Shown here in pieces: positions 15,013-22,705 of a stretch of 34,682 nt of DNA (position 1 is the first letter of the stretch; every line of letters begins with the position of its first letter). The notes beneath the pieces were generated by a model. That model was not told where the DNA came from. It saw only the letters and a program-made list of their open reading frames with translations, and searched no databases. A program made the position numbers and the translations under genes. Source of the stretch: Roseburia sp. (GTDB lineage Bacteria; Bacillota; Clostridia; Lachnospirales; Lachnospiraceae); the NCBI GenBank assembly GCA_030844625.1, contig JAUUNJ010000002.1:1-34682 (forward strand). Reading direction: 5' to 3'.

Positions 15013-15043
15013 TCCTATTGTTCCTATGGGAAATAAAGGAATT
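15007..15043 (+). promoter_or_regulatory. CymR-like operator over -10 and transcription start
   Basis: The reverse complement of 15007-15019 is AATAGGAATTATA, identical to the element in the rrf2 promoter. An outer inverted repeat AATTCCT (15010-15016)/AGGAATT (15037-15043) encloses an inner TTCC/GGAA palindrome (15021-15032). The position suits repression by the Rrf2 regulator at 8423. Confidence 0.68.
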
Positions 15044-15064
15044 AAAAAGCGAAGGAGAAGAAAC

Positions 15065-15214
15065 ATGTTTAAGAATTTGATAAGCAGTTTAAAAATCAAT
15101 ATTGTTTGTATGTGTGAGATGTGTTGCTGTTTCGACATGTCTTGTTGCTGCTGTTCAAAAATAAATATGCTTCCTATCCGGCGACTGCATGAATGTGATT
15201 TTTTTATGGAATGA
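15065..15214 (+). CDS. Cysteine-rich leader peptide (candidate attenuation uORF)
   Basis: This is a 49-codon ORF with GAAGGAG about 8 bases before ATG 15065. It has ten cysteines, nine of them within residues 15-30, ending in the run CMCEMCCCFDMSCCCC. It starts roughly 45 bases after a consensus promoter and is followed by an intrinsic terminator at 15248-15280 and then a sulfur-amino-acid-type transporter operon. A frame upstream is open to 14981 but lies partly before the transcription start, so the short form is the real one. The layout is that of a leader peptide whose translation rate reports charged tRNA-Cys, not of an exported peptide (no signal sequence). TGCTTCCT (15168-15175) just past the Cys run can pair with the terminator's 5' arm at 15252-15259 (two wobbles), a candidate antiterminator. 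Function is inference from layout. Confidence 0.8.
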   Translation: MFKNLISSLKINIVCMCEMCCCFDMSCCCCSKINMLPIRRLHECDFFME

Positions 15215-15247
15215 AACATATTATGCAATTAAGAATATGATGTTTAC

Positions 15248-15280
15248 AAAAGGGAAGCGAATTAACGTTTCCCTTTTTTT
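15248..15280 (+). terminator. Leader terminator (candidate attenuator) upstream of the transporter operon
   Basis: A 12-bp stem (15248-15259 with 15266-15277, one G-U) has a six-base loop and seven consecutive T overlapping the 3' arm end. It lies between the Cys-rich leader ORF and the first permease. An 8-bp inverted repeat, ATGTTTAC (15240-15247) and GTAAACAT (15302-15309), flanks it and could nucleate an alternative fold. Confidence 0.88.
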
Positions 15281-15377
15281 AATGATTACATTAAATCCAG
15301 TGTAAACATTAAACTTCAAAGGAATATTTATATTCATATAGGTTTTTTGCAAAATAATACGGAAAGGTAGTGAGAGT

Positions 15378-16037
15378 TTGGATACAGCATTTATAAAAGA
15401 ATATGCACCGATGTATGTTGAAGCTGCAAAGCTGACAATCGGTATTGCATTGGTGGGAATTATTCTTTCGTTGATAATTGGACTTATCTGTTCAATAATT
15501 CAGTATTACAAGGTACCCGCATTTAAAAGAATTGTAGCTGTTTATATTGAACTTTCACGGAATACACCTCTGTTAGTACAACTGTTTTTATTATATTTTG
15601 GACTTCCAAAGGTGGGAATAAAATTAGGTTCCGTAACATGTGCAATTATAGGGTTAAGTTTTCTTGGCGGAAGTTATATGGCGGAAGCTTTTCGAAGCGG
15701 TCTGGAATCCATTGAAAAGAATCAATTGGAATCAGGGCTCAGTATAGGGTTAAGCCACTGGCAGGTCATGACAAATGTGATATTTCCGCAGGCTTTGTCC
15801 ATATCTATTCCGGCATTGTGTGCCAATATTATTTTTTTAATCAAGGAAACTTCCGTTTTCAGTGTTGTGGCGCTGGCAGATTTGATGTATGTGGCAAAGG
15901 ATCTGATTGGCTTATATTACAATACAGATGAAGCATTATTTATGCTGGTAATTGCATATTTGGTTTTATTACTTCCGATTTCAATTATTGCAGCGTTGTT
16001 GGAAAGGAGGCTGCGATATGCAGGATTTGGGGATTAG
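15378..16037 (+). CDS. Polar amino acid ABC transporter permease 1 (cystine-type system)
   Basis: This 219-residue inner-membrane permease of the HisMQ/TcyB family has about five hydrophobic segments, for example LTIGIALVGIILSLIIGLI and the C-terminal FMLVIAYLVLLLPISIIAALL. The family sequence RNTPLLVQLFLLYFGLP and the EAA-type loop FRSGLESIEKNQLESGLSIGLSHWQ, which contacts the ATPase, are plain. It uses a TTG start at 15378 behind AAAGGTAG, with no ATG nearby. The second permease starts inside its 3' end (20-base overlap), so the two form a heterodimeric pore. It is the first gene behind the Cys-rich leader and terminator, so cystine, cysteine or a related compound is the likely substrate (inference from regulation). 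Confidence 0.9.
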   Translation: MDTAFIKEYAPMYVEAAKLTIGIALVGIILSLIIGLICSIIQYYKVPAFKRIVAVYIELSRNTPLLVQLFLLYFGLPKVGIKLGSVTCAIIGLSFLGGSYMAEAFRSGLESIEKNQLESGLSIGLSHWQVMTNVIFPQALSISIPALCANIIFLIKETSVFSVVALADLMYVAKDLIGLYYNTDEALFMLVIAYLVLLLPISIIAALLERRLRYAGFGD

Positions 16038-16695
16038 AGTTTTGTTTATGGGTGATAATTTCAAGAGACTTCTTGAAGGTCTGTGGGTAACCATTTCGAT
16101 CTCTCTTTTGTCGGTGATATTATCCATTTTTCTTGGAATTCTGCTTGGAATGGTAATGACAATTAAGAACCCTGTGACAAAGATCATAACAAAAATTTAT
16201 CTTGAATTTATTCGAATTATGCCCCAGCTGGTTTTGTTGTTTTTAGTATATTTTGGACTTACAAAATCCTTTGGTATTAATCTCTCAGGAGAAATTTCAG
16301 CCGTAATTGTTTTCACAATGTGGGGAACAGCGGAGATGGGAGATTTGGTAAGAGGAGCATTGATCTCCATTCCGAAACACCAATATGAAAGCGGTGCAGC
16401 ATTGGGACTTAATAAAAAGCAGATTTACAGGTATGTCATTATTCCCCAGACATTGAGGAGATTGATACCTCTTGCAATTAATCTGACAACAAGAATGATT
16501 AAAACCACATCGCTGATTGTTTTAATTGGTGTGGTGGAGGTGTTAAAAGTGGCACAGCAGATCATTGAAGCAAACAGATACACGGTTCCTGATTCAGCAC
16601 TCTGGATCTATGGAACAATATTCTTTCTCTATTTTATTGTATGCTGGCCTATTTCTTTGCTGGCAGGCAGATTAGAGAGAACATGGAAGAATTGA
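16018..16695 (+). CDS. Polar amino acid ABC transporter permease 2
   Basis: This 225-residue permease is homologous to the preceding one. It has the IRIMPQLVLLFLVYFGL segment, the EAA loop VRGALISIPKHQYESGAALGLNKKQIYRYVIIPQTLRRLIP, and hydrophobic helices at both ends. GGAAAGGAGG lies 8 bases upstream of ATG 16018, so that start is preferred over an in-frame ATG at 15952 inside the first permease. The gene overlaps permease 1 by 20 bases and is followed after 11 bases by the ATPase, a standard three-gene transporter core. Confidence 0.9.
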   Translation: MQDLGIRVLFMGDNFKRLLEGLWVTISISLLSVILSIFLGILLGMVMTIKNPVTKIITKIYLEFIRIMPQLVLLFLVYFGLTKSFGINLSGEISAVIVFTMWGTAEMGDLVRGALISIPKHQYESGAALGLNKKQIYRYVIIPQTLRRLIPLAINLTTRMIKTTSLIVLIGVVEVLKVAQQIIEANRYTVPDSALWIYGTIFFLYFIVCWPISLLAGRLERTWKN

Positions 16696-16706
16696 GGTGA
16701 TAGAAC

Positions 16707-17468
16707 TTGAACAAAAAAGAAAAACTGCTGGAGATACGAAATATAAATAAGGATTATGGAAATTGCCCTGTATTAAATGGAGTATCTCTGGATGTACATA
16801 AAGGAGAAGTTATCGTACTGATCGGTCCTTCCGGTTGCGGTAAGAGTACATTTTTACGATGTATTAACGGACTGGAGCAGATTCAGTCCGGGGAAATATT
16901 GCTGGATGGTGAAGTAGTTACCGGCAATAAAACAAATTGGAAAGACGTGAGACAAAAAGTCGGAATGGTTTTTCAAAGCTATGATCTATTTCCCCATATG
17001 ACGGTCATAGACAATATACTGCTTGGACCGGTAAAGGCCCAGAAACGAGATAAAAAAGAAGTGGAAAAAGAGGCTGAGCAGTTGCTGGAAAGGGTAGGAC
17101 TTCTGGAAAAGAAGAATTCATATCCAAGGCAGCTTTCGGGAGGGCAGAAACAGAGAGTAGCAATTGTGAGAATGCTGATTATGAACCCTGAGATTATGCT
17201 GTTCGATGAAGTGACGGCAGCCCTTGATCCGGAGATGGTAAGGGAGGTTCTGGATGTAATGCTGGAACTGGCAAAGCAGGGTGCCACAATGGTAATTGTG
17301 ACCCATGAAATGCAGTTTGCAAGAGCAGTTGCAGATCAGGTTGTATTTCTTGACGGAGGACAGATTGTGGAACAGAGTTCTCCGGATAAGTTTTTTGAAC
17401 AGCCCGAAACAGAGCGTGCCAGGAAGTTTTTGAATACTTTCAGATTTGAAGAGAAAGCCAAGAGTTAG
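16707..17468 (+). CDS. Polar amino acid ABC transporter ATP-binding protein
   Basis: This 253-residue ATPase energises the two permeases before it. It has Walker A GPSGCGKST, the Q-loop FQSYDLFPHMTV, signature LSGGQKQRV, Walker B IMLFDEVTAALDPE and the H-loop VTHEM, in the spacing of GlnQ/ArtP/TcyC-type proteins. The start is TTG 16707, supported by GAGGTGAT 5 bases upstream; no better ATG is in frame. FDEVTAALD has Val where many family members have Pro after the catalytic DE, a known variant in amino acid importers. The binding-protein gene follows 45 bases downstream. Confidence 0.93.
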   Translation: MNKKEKLLEIRNINKDYGNCPVLNGVSLDVHKGEVIVLIGPSGCGKSTFLRCINGLEQIQSGEILLDGEVVTGNKTNWKDVRQKVGMVFQSYDLFPHMTVIDNILLGPVKAQKRDKKEVEKEAEQLLERVGLLEKKNSYPRQLSGGQKQRVAIVRMLIMNPEIMLFDEVTAALDPEMVREVLDVMLELAKQGATMVIVTHEMQFARAVADQVVFLDGGQIVEQSSPDKFFEQPETERARKFLNTFRFEEKAKS

Positions 17469-17513
17469 TTTGTGGCAAAGCCATAATGAAATTGATAAAA
17501 AAGGAGAATAAAG

Positions 17514-19127
17514 ATGAAAAAAATTAACAGAATATTTTATTTATTATTAACATTTATTTTGACAGCGGCGGTATTTACAGGATGCGGTTCAGATAAAAAA
17601 GAAACTAAGGAGAAGGAAAAGATTTACCGCACAGTGGATGAAATTAAGGAAAGCGGAAAAATAAAAATCGGTGTTTTCAGTGACAAGAATCCATTCGGTT
17701 ATGTGGATGAAAACGGAGAATATCAGGGATATGATGTTTATTTTGCAGAGCGCATTGCAAAGGATCTTGGGGTAGATGTTGAGTATGTTGCAACAGAGGC
17801 TGCCAACAGAGTTGAGTATCTTCAGTCAGGTAAGGTTGATATTATTCTTGCCAACTTTACGGTAACAGACGAGAGAGCAGAGCAGGTGGATTTTGCGCTT
17901 CCATACATGAAAGTTGCCCTTGGTGTTGTATCGCCGGATAAAGCATTGATTAAGAAGGCAGAAGAGTTAAAGGGAAAAACATTGATTGTCACAAAGGGAA
18001 CTACAGCAGAAACATATTTCTCGGAAAATTATCCTGATGTTAATTTATTAAAATTTGATCAATACACAGAAGCATATAATGCACTGCTTGACGGACGTGG
18101 AGATGCATTCTCAACAGATAACACAGAGGTTCTTGCATGGGCAATTCAGAATGAAGGATTTACAGTTGGAATTGAGTCTTTAGGAAATATTGATACGATT
18201 GCACCAGCGGTAACAAAGGGGAATACCACATTACTTGAGTGGATTAATGAAGAAATTGAAAGTCTTGCAGATGAACAGTTCTTCCATGCAGATTATAAAG
18301 AAACATTAGAGCCTGTATATGGTTCAGAGGTTGATGTAGACAGCCTTGTAGTGGAAGGTGGAGTGGTTGATGGAAAAAAGACATCCACAGAAAAGAAGGG
18401 AACGATTAAAGTTGCAGCATCACCAACACCTCATGCAGAGATTTTAGCAGAAGCTAAGAAAATCCTGGCAGAGCAGGGATGGGATTTAGAAGTAACTGAA
18501 TTTGAAGATTATGTACAGCCGAATCTTGTGGTAGACAGTGGAGAATTAGATGCAAACTATTTCCAGCATCAGCCTTATCTGGATGATTTTAATAATGAAA
18601 AGGGAACTGATCTTGTAAGTGTTGGTGATATTCATTATGAGCCATTTGGAATTTATCCCGGTACCAAATCAAAATTAGATGAGCTTGCAGAGGGAGATAC
18701 CATTGCGGTTCCTAATGACACAACAAATGAGGCAAGAGCACTATTACTTCTGGAGGCAAATGGAGTAATTAAATTAAAGGATGGAGCAGGTCTTACCGCT
18801 ACAGTGAAAGATATTAAAGAGAATCCTAAGAATATTAAGATTCAGGAATTGGAAGCGGCACAGGTTTCAAGAGTTAAGGATGAGGTGGCATTTGTAGTAT
18901 TAAACGGAAACTATGCCTTGGAAGCAGGATTTTCAGTATCGAAAGATTCCATTGCTTATGAAAAATCCGATTCTGATGCTGCAAAAACATATGTAAATAT
19001 TATTGCAGTCAAGAAGGGCAATGAAGATAATGAGGGGATTAAGGCGTTAGTACAGGTTCTTAAGTCAGATGATATTAAGAAATTTATCAATGAAAAATAT
19101 GATGGGGCAGTAATACCTTTTGAATAA
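17514..19127 (+). CDS. Fused dual binding lipoprotein: SBP family 3 domain + MetQ/NlpA domain
   Basis: This 537-residue lipoprotein contains two complete solute-binding proteins in one chain. A signal peptide ends in the lipobox VFTGC with lipidation at C24. Residues ~40-290 form an amino-acid-binding family 3 domain (IKIGVFSDKNPFGYVDENGEYQGYDVYFAERIAKDLG, with the usual EYLQSGKVDIILANFTVTDERAEQVDF block split here for brevity: LQSGKVDIILANFTVT then DFALPYMKVALGVV). After a charged linker, residues ~297-537 are a full MetQ domain (IKVAASPTPHAEIL, ANYFQHQPYLDDFN, EPFGIYP, VPNDTTNEARALLLLE, KKFINEKYDGAVIPF). No stop or second lipobox separates them. The gene lies exactly between a polar-amino-acid permease/ATPase set and metN-metI, so one anchor could serve two transporters. 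The domain assignments are direct; sharing is inference. Confidence 0.93.
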   Translation: MKKINRIFYLLLTFILTAAVFTGCGSDKKETKEKEKIYRTVDEIKESGKIKIGVFSDKNPFGYVDENGEYQGYDVYFAERIAKDLGVDVEYVATEAANRVEYLQSGKVDIILANFTVTDERAEQVDFALPYMKVALGVVSPDKALIKKAEELKGKTLIVTKGTTAETYFSENYPDVNLLKFDQYTEAYNALLDGRGDAFSTDNTEVLAWAIQNEGFTVGIESLGNIDTIAPAVTKGNTTLLEWINEEIESLADEQFFHADYKETLEPVYGSEVDVDSLVVEGGVVDGKKTSTEKKGTIKVAASPTPHAEILAEAKKILAEQGWDLEVTEFEDYVQPNLVVDSGELDANYFQHQPYLDDFNNEKGTDLVSVGDIHYEPFGIYPGTKSKLDELAEGDTIAVPNDTTNEARALLLLEANGVIKLKDGAGLTATVKDIKENPKNIKIQELEAAQVSRVKDEVAFVVLNGNYALEAGFSVSKDSIAYEKSDSDAAKTYVNIIAVKKGNEDNEGIKALVQVLKSDDIKKFINEKYDGAVIPFE

Positions 19128-19183
19128 GAAAGATATATGGAAAACATATAATAACAGACAAAAATTTATTTTAGCAGTGTATG

Positions 19184-19203
19184 TCCGCGGGGAAACCCGC
19201 GGA
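19184..19203 (+). other. Very stable GAAA-tetraloop hairpin after the binding-protein gene
   Basis: TCCGCGGG (19184-19191), loop GAAA, CCCGCGGA (19196-19203): a perfect GC-rich stem in AT-rich DNA. It lies between the binding-protein stop and metN and is followed by only a weak T stretch. Such hairpins often protect the 3' end of the abundant binding-protein message while letting some transcription pass to the pump genes (inference). Confidence 0.75.
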
Positions 19204-19229
19204 ACTGTTATATTTTAGGAGGAAATCAC

Positions 19230-20018
19230 ATGGCACCGATTATTCAGCTTAACAATATCAGCAAAACATTTAAGTCAAGGACAGGAACGGTGGAGGCTGT
19301 AAAAAATATTAATCTGGAAATAGAAAAGGGAGATATTTTTGGAATCATCGGGTTATCCGGTGCAGGCAAAAGTACTCTTGTACGATGCCTTAATCTGTTA
19401 GAAAAGCCTACAGAAGGGCAGGTTCTGATTGATGGACAAGATTTGATGCAGCTATCGGATAAGGAGCTTCGAAAAAAAAGACAGAATATAGGAATGATTT
19501 TTCAGCATTTTAATCTGTTAATGCAGAGAAATGTAATTGATAATGTGTGTTTTCCAATGGAAATAGCAGGAGTAAAGAAGAAAGAAGGGCGAAGGAAAGC
19601 ATTGGAATATCTTAAGACAGTAGGATTGGAGGATAAGGCAAAAGCATATCCGGCACAACTTTCCGGAGGTCAGAAGCAGAGAGTGGCAATTGCAAGAGTG
19701 TTGGCAAGTGATCCCGAAATTTTGCTTTGTGATGAAGCGACCAGTGCCCTTGACCCTCAGACAACCCAATCAATTCTTGACTTATTGAAGAACATTCACC
19801 AGAAATATGGAATTACTATTGTGGTAATTACCCATTCCATGAGTGTGATTAAGGAAATTTGCAATCAGGTAGCCGTGCTTGACCACGGAAATCTTGTAGA
19901 AGTTGAAACAGTAGAGGAATTATTTTGTAATCCAAAGACAGAGATTGCAAAGAAACTTGTTCGCATTGGTTCGGGAATAAATTTGAGTCAGGAGGAATTG
20001 GAAGATTATGTTGGATAG
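19230..20018 (+). CDS. metN: MetN-like methionine/D-methionine ABC transporter ATPase without NIL domain
   Basis: This 262-residue ATPase is of the methionine uptake family. It has Walker A GLSGAGKST, the Q-loop FQHFNLL, signature LSGGQKQRV, Walker B ILLCDEATSALDPQ and the H-loop THSM, with the MetN-typical NLLEKPTEGQVLIDGQDL. Typical MetN proteins are about 340 residues and end in an ACT-like NIL domain that mediates inhibition by internal methionine. This one ends shortly after the nucleotide-binding domain, and metI begins inside its last codons (11-base overlap), so the missing domain is not a sequencing frameshift. RBS TTAGGAGGA precedes ATG 19230. The cognate binding protein is the MetQ half of the fusion just upstream. 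Confidence 0.92.
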   Translation: MAPIIQLNNISKTFKSRTGTVEAVKNINLEIEKGDIFGIIGLSGAGKSTLVRCLNLLEKPTEGQVLIDGQDLMQLSDKELRKKRQNIGMIFQHFNLLMQRNVIDNVCFPMEIAGVKKKEGRRKALEYLKTVGLEDKAKAYPAQLSGGQKQRVAIARVLASDPEILLCDEATSALDPQTTQSILDLLKNIHQKYGITIVVITHSMSVIKEICNQVAVLDHGNLVEVETVEELFCNPKTEIAKKLVRIGSGINLSQEELEDYVG

Positions 20019-20670
20019 TACAATTGTGACAATGCTTTTAGAAGGGACAGGAGATACATTATATATGACATTAATGTCTACTCTGTTTGGATATATTCTG
20101 GGACTTCCGATGGGGATTGTGCTGACAGTTACCGACAAGGAAGGAATCAGGCCTAATACAGTTATTTATAGGATACTGGACTTAATTGCCAATTTGGTAA
20201 GAAGTGTTCCGTTTCTGATTTTATTGATTCTGGTGATTCCCCTTACCAAGGCAATTGTGGGAAAAAGCTATGGCTCCACAGCGACAATTGTCCCTCTTGT
20301 CATTGCAGCAGCACCGTTTATAGCCCGTATGGTGGAATCATCTTTAAAGGAAGTAGAACAGGGAGTTATTGAAGCAGCACAGAGTATGGGGGCAGGTACT
20401 TTTACAATTATTTGGAAAGTTCTTCTGGCTGAGGCAAGAACCTCCTTAATGGTAGGAGTTACGATTGCTCTGGGAACCATACTTGGTTACTCTGCCATGG
20501 CAGGTGTTGTGGGCGGCGGAGGTCTGGGTGATATTGCCATCCGATATGGATATTACAGGTATCAGACAGATATTATGATCATTACGATCATAATACTGGT
20601 TGTGATTGTACAGATATTACAGTGGCTGGGAATGATGCTGTCAAAAAAATTGGATCGAAGAAAGGCTTAG
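20008..20670 (+). CDS. metI: MetI-like methionine ABC transporter permease
   Basis: This 220-residue five-helix permease has the features of MetI: an N-terminal GTGDTLYMTLMSTLFGYILGLP, RSVPFLILLILVIPLTKAIVG, the coupling loop EVEQGVIEAAQSMGAG and the family stretch GYSAMAGVVGGGGLGDIAIRYGYYRYQ. It works as a homodimer with MetN. ATG 20008 overlaps the end of metN with an AGGAGGAA site upstream. It is the last gene of the leader-controlled operon; a strong bidirectional terminator follows. Substrate could be methionine or, given the cysteine leader, cystine or related sulfur amino acids. Confidence 0.93.
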   Translation: MLDSTIVTMLLEGTGDTLYMTLMSTLFGYILGLPMGIVLTVTDKEGIRPNTVIYRILDLIANLVRSVPFLILLILVIPLTKAIVGKSYGSTATIVPLVIAAAPFIARMVESSLKEVEQGVIEAAQSMGAGTFTIIWKVLLAEARTSLMVGVTIALGTILGYSAMAGVVGGGGLGDIAIRYGYYRYQTDIMIITIIILVVIVQILQWLGMMLSKKLDRRKA

Positions 20671-20686
20671 AAAGTACAAAATACAT

Positions 20687-20729
20687 AATAAAGACAGTCT
20701 GGTGAAATATTCATCAGACTGTCTTTATT
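20687..20729. terminator. Bidirectional terminator between metI and the convergent cysA
   Basis: A roughly 20-bp stem (20687-20706 with 20710-20729, one G-U) with a three-base loop has A-rich and T-rich ends on both sides. It can terminate the plus-strand metI transcript and the minus-strand sulfate transporter transcript. Confidence 0.92.
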
Positions 20730-20765
20730 ACATATTTTACAGAAATAATGAGATATCATCTCATC

Positions 20766-21833
20766 TTACAGTGCTTCAATATCAATGTCCTTTAGCAATT
20801 GGTTTTTGTGTATTTCTGCTCCGTCATCATCAAAAACATATATCCTGTATAATAGTACACACATTTTTTCTCCGACTGAAACCTTACGCCTTTCCAGAGA
20901 TCTGTTTGCAGTTAGTCTGACACCATTTACTAAGAGTGTCAATTCTAAGGAATTTCCACGGAATAATACTTTTTCAATGGTGCCTTCCTCAACGGCATCC
21001 ATTAAATCCTTAAATTTTTCATTGTCACTCTTAAAAGCTTCCACAAACTCCGGGCGTACAATGGCTTTTTTCTCTTTGCCAATATGATGAAATCCTTTAA
21101 AACCGGATACATCGTCTAATATAATGGAAGTGCCGGTAAACTGCGCCACAAATGGTGTTTTGGGATGTTTATAAACTTCAACCGGTGATCCCTTTTGCTC
21201 CAGTCTGCCTTCGTTGATAATAATAATGTCGTCAGCAACTTCAACAGCCTCCTCCTGATCATGGGTTACAAAAATACTGGTAATGCCTACTTTCTGAATA
21301 GTTTCTTTCAGCCAGCTTCTAAGCTCTTTGCGGACTTTTGCATCAATTGCGGCAAAAGGTTCATCCAATAACAAAAGCTGTGGATTGGGAGCAATCGCCC
21401 TGGCAAACGCAACCCTCTGACGCTGTCCGCCGGATAACTGATTCGGATATCTTTTTTCCAATCCGTCTAATCCCACTAATGAAATTAATTCCGAAACTCT
21501 GTCATGAATTTTTTTCTTATCAATCTTCTGAACTTTCAAGCCAAAGGCAATATTGTCATAAACTGTCATATATCGGAAAAGTGCATAATTTTGAAATACA
21601 AATCCAATGCCTCTTTCACTGGCAGGAACATTATTTACAACCTTTCCCTCTATAACGACATCTCCGCTATCCTGTTGTTCCAGACCGGCAAGCATTCTTA
21701 AAATCGTCGTTTTACCGCTTCCGCTGGGACCAAGCAGTGCGACCAGTTTGCCCTGTTCTATGCCGAAATTAATGTCTTTTGCCGCCTCATAATTACCAAA
21801 TTTTTTGCATATATTTTTCATTTCTACGTACAT
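20766..21833 (-). CDS. cysA: Sulfate/thiosulfate ABC transporter ATP-binding protein
   Basis: This 355-residue ATPase energises sulfate uptake. The N-terminal half has Walker A GPSGSGKTT, the Q-loop FQNYALFRYMTVYDNIAFGL, signature LSGGQRQRV, Walker B LLLLDEPFAAIDAKVRKELR and the H-loop VTHDQEEA. The C-terminal region (about 235-355) is the TOBE-like regulatory extension seen in CysA and related importers. A first ATG at 21839 touches the GGAGG Shine-Dalgarno, so the second ATG at 21833 (spacing 6) is taken as the start. It is the last gene of the minus-strand sbp-cysT-cysW-cysA operon, 15 bases after cysW. Confidence 0.94.
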   Translation of the reverse strand: MYVEMKNICKKFGNYEAAKDINFGIEQGKLVALLGPSGSGKTTILRMLAGLEQQDSGDVVIEGKVVNNVPASERGIGFVFQNYALFRYMTVYDNIAFGLKVQKIDKKKIHDRVSELISLVGLDGLEKRYPNQLSGGQRQRVAFARAIAPNPQLLLLDEPFAAIDAKVRKELRSWLKETIQKVGITSIFVTHDQEEAVEVADDIIIINEGRLEQKGSPVEVYKHPKTPFVAQFTGTSIILDDVSGFKGFHHIGKEKKAIVRPEFVEAFKSDNEKFKDLMDAVEEGTIEKVLFRGNSLELTLLVNGVRLTANRSLERRKVSVGEKMCVLLYRIYVFDDDGAEIHKNQLLKDIDIEAL

Positions 21834-21848
21834 AATCATCCTCCAAAG

Positions 21849-22694
21849 TTACATGGTTTCTTTTCGTTTACCACGATACTCAACAATATTTTTAAGAATC
21901 AATACAATTACTGCCATACCAACCAACAAAGACGATACAGCGAATGCCTGGGTAATGGAATCTGCGCTTCCTGCCATATACAATGCATCAATTTCTAATG
22001 GTAGTGTAAAGGTTCTTCCTCTTGCCTTTGATACTGCATAAACAGCACCAAACTCACCGAATGCACGGGCTGTACACAAAATCATGCCGTAAAGCAGTCC
22101 CCATTTTATATGGGGAAAAGTTATTTTCCTGAAAATAGAAAAGCCTGAAGCACCCATCATGGAAGCGGCAACTTCTTCATCCTTTCCCTCTGCATTTAAA
22201 ATAGGAATAATCTCTCTTGAAATAAAAGGAAATGTGACAAATATTGTAGCGAGTACAACTGCGGGTACTGAAAATACAAATGAGATGTCTGTTCCGAAAG
22301 TTTCGTTAATCCGGTCAATAAAAGGGGTTGCCCATCCGTTCCTGCCAAATGTCATAATATATGCAAGACCGGCAATGACAGGGGATATAGAAAACGGAAT
22401 ATCAATTAAAGTAGATAATACATTTTTGCCTTTGAAATCAAATTTTGTTACCAGCCATGATGCCGCAAGACCGAAAAAGGTGTTTACAAACAGTGCAATA
22501 ATCGTGGCGATTAATGTAACTTTCAATGCTGAAAGTGTATTTTCCGCTGTGAGTGCGCTGCTGTATAATTCAAAGCCATCCTTTAATGCACGGTATATTA
22601 CTTCGAATAACGGCAGTATGAGCATGAGCAGAAAAAAGATGACACTAATGCCGATTAATATCCATTTTACAATTTTTCCATTATTTTTTTTCAT
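21849..22694 (-). CDS. cysW: Sulfate ABC transporter permease CysW
   Basis: This 281-residue permease of the CysTW pair has an N-terminal membrane helix (ILIGISVIFFLLMLILPLFEVIY), several further helices, and the coupling loop EVAASMMGASGFSIFRKITFPHIKWGL. The conserved ARAFGEFGAVYAVS is diagnostic of the sulfate/molybdate permease group. GGGAGGGACACA lies before its ATG at 22694. It sits between cysT (11 bases upstream) and cysA, and forms the heterodimeric channel with CysT. Confidence 0.93.
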   Translation of the reverse strand: MKKNNGKIVKWILIGISVIFFLLMLILPLFEVIYRALKDGFELYSSALTAENTLSALKVTLIATIIALFVNTFFGLAASWLVTKFDFKGKNVLSTLIDIPFSISPVIAGLAYIMTFGRNGWATPFIDRINETFGTDISFVFSVPAVVLATIFVTFPFISREIIPILNAEGKDEEVAASMMGASGFSIFRKITFPHIKWGLLYGMILCTARAFGEFGAVYAVSKARGRTFTLPLEIDALYMAGSADSITQAFAVSSLLVGMAVIVLILKNIVEYRGKRKETM

Positions 22695-22705
22695 TGTGTC
22701 CCTCC

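Noticed and set aside
14981..15064. In-frame upstream extension of the Cys-rich leader ORF starting at TTG 14981
   Set aside because: It overlaps the TTGACA/TATAAT promoter and begins before the predicted transcription start; a good ribosome-binding site exists only before ATG 15065.
19128..19229. SAM (S-box) riboswitch before metN
   Set aside because: The gap is only about 100 bases and holds a single GAAA-loop hairpin; none of the S-box helices or conserved blocks are seen.
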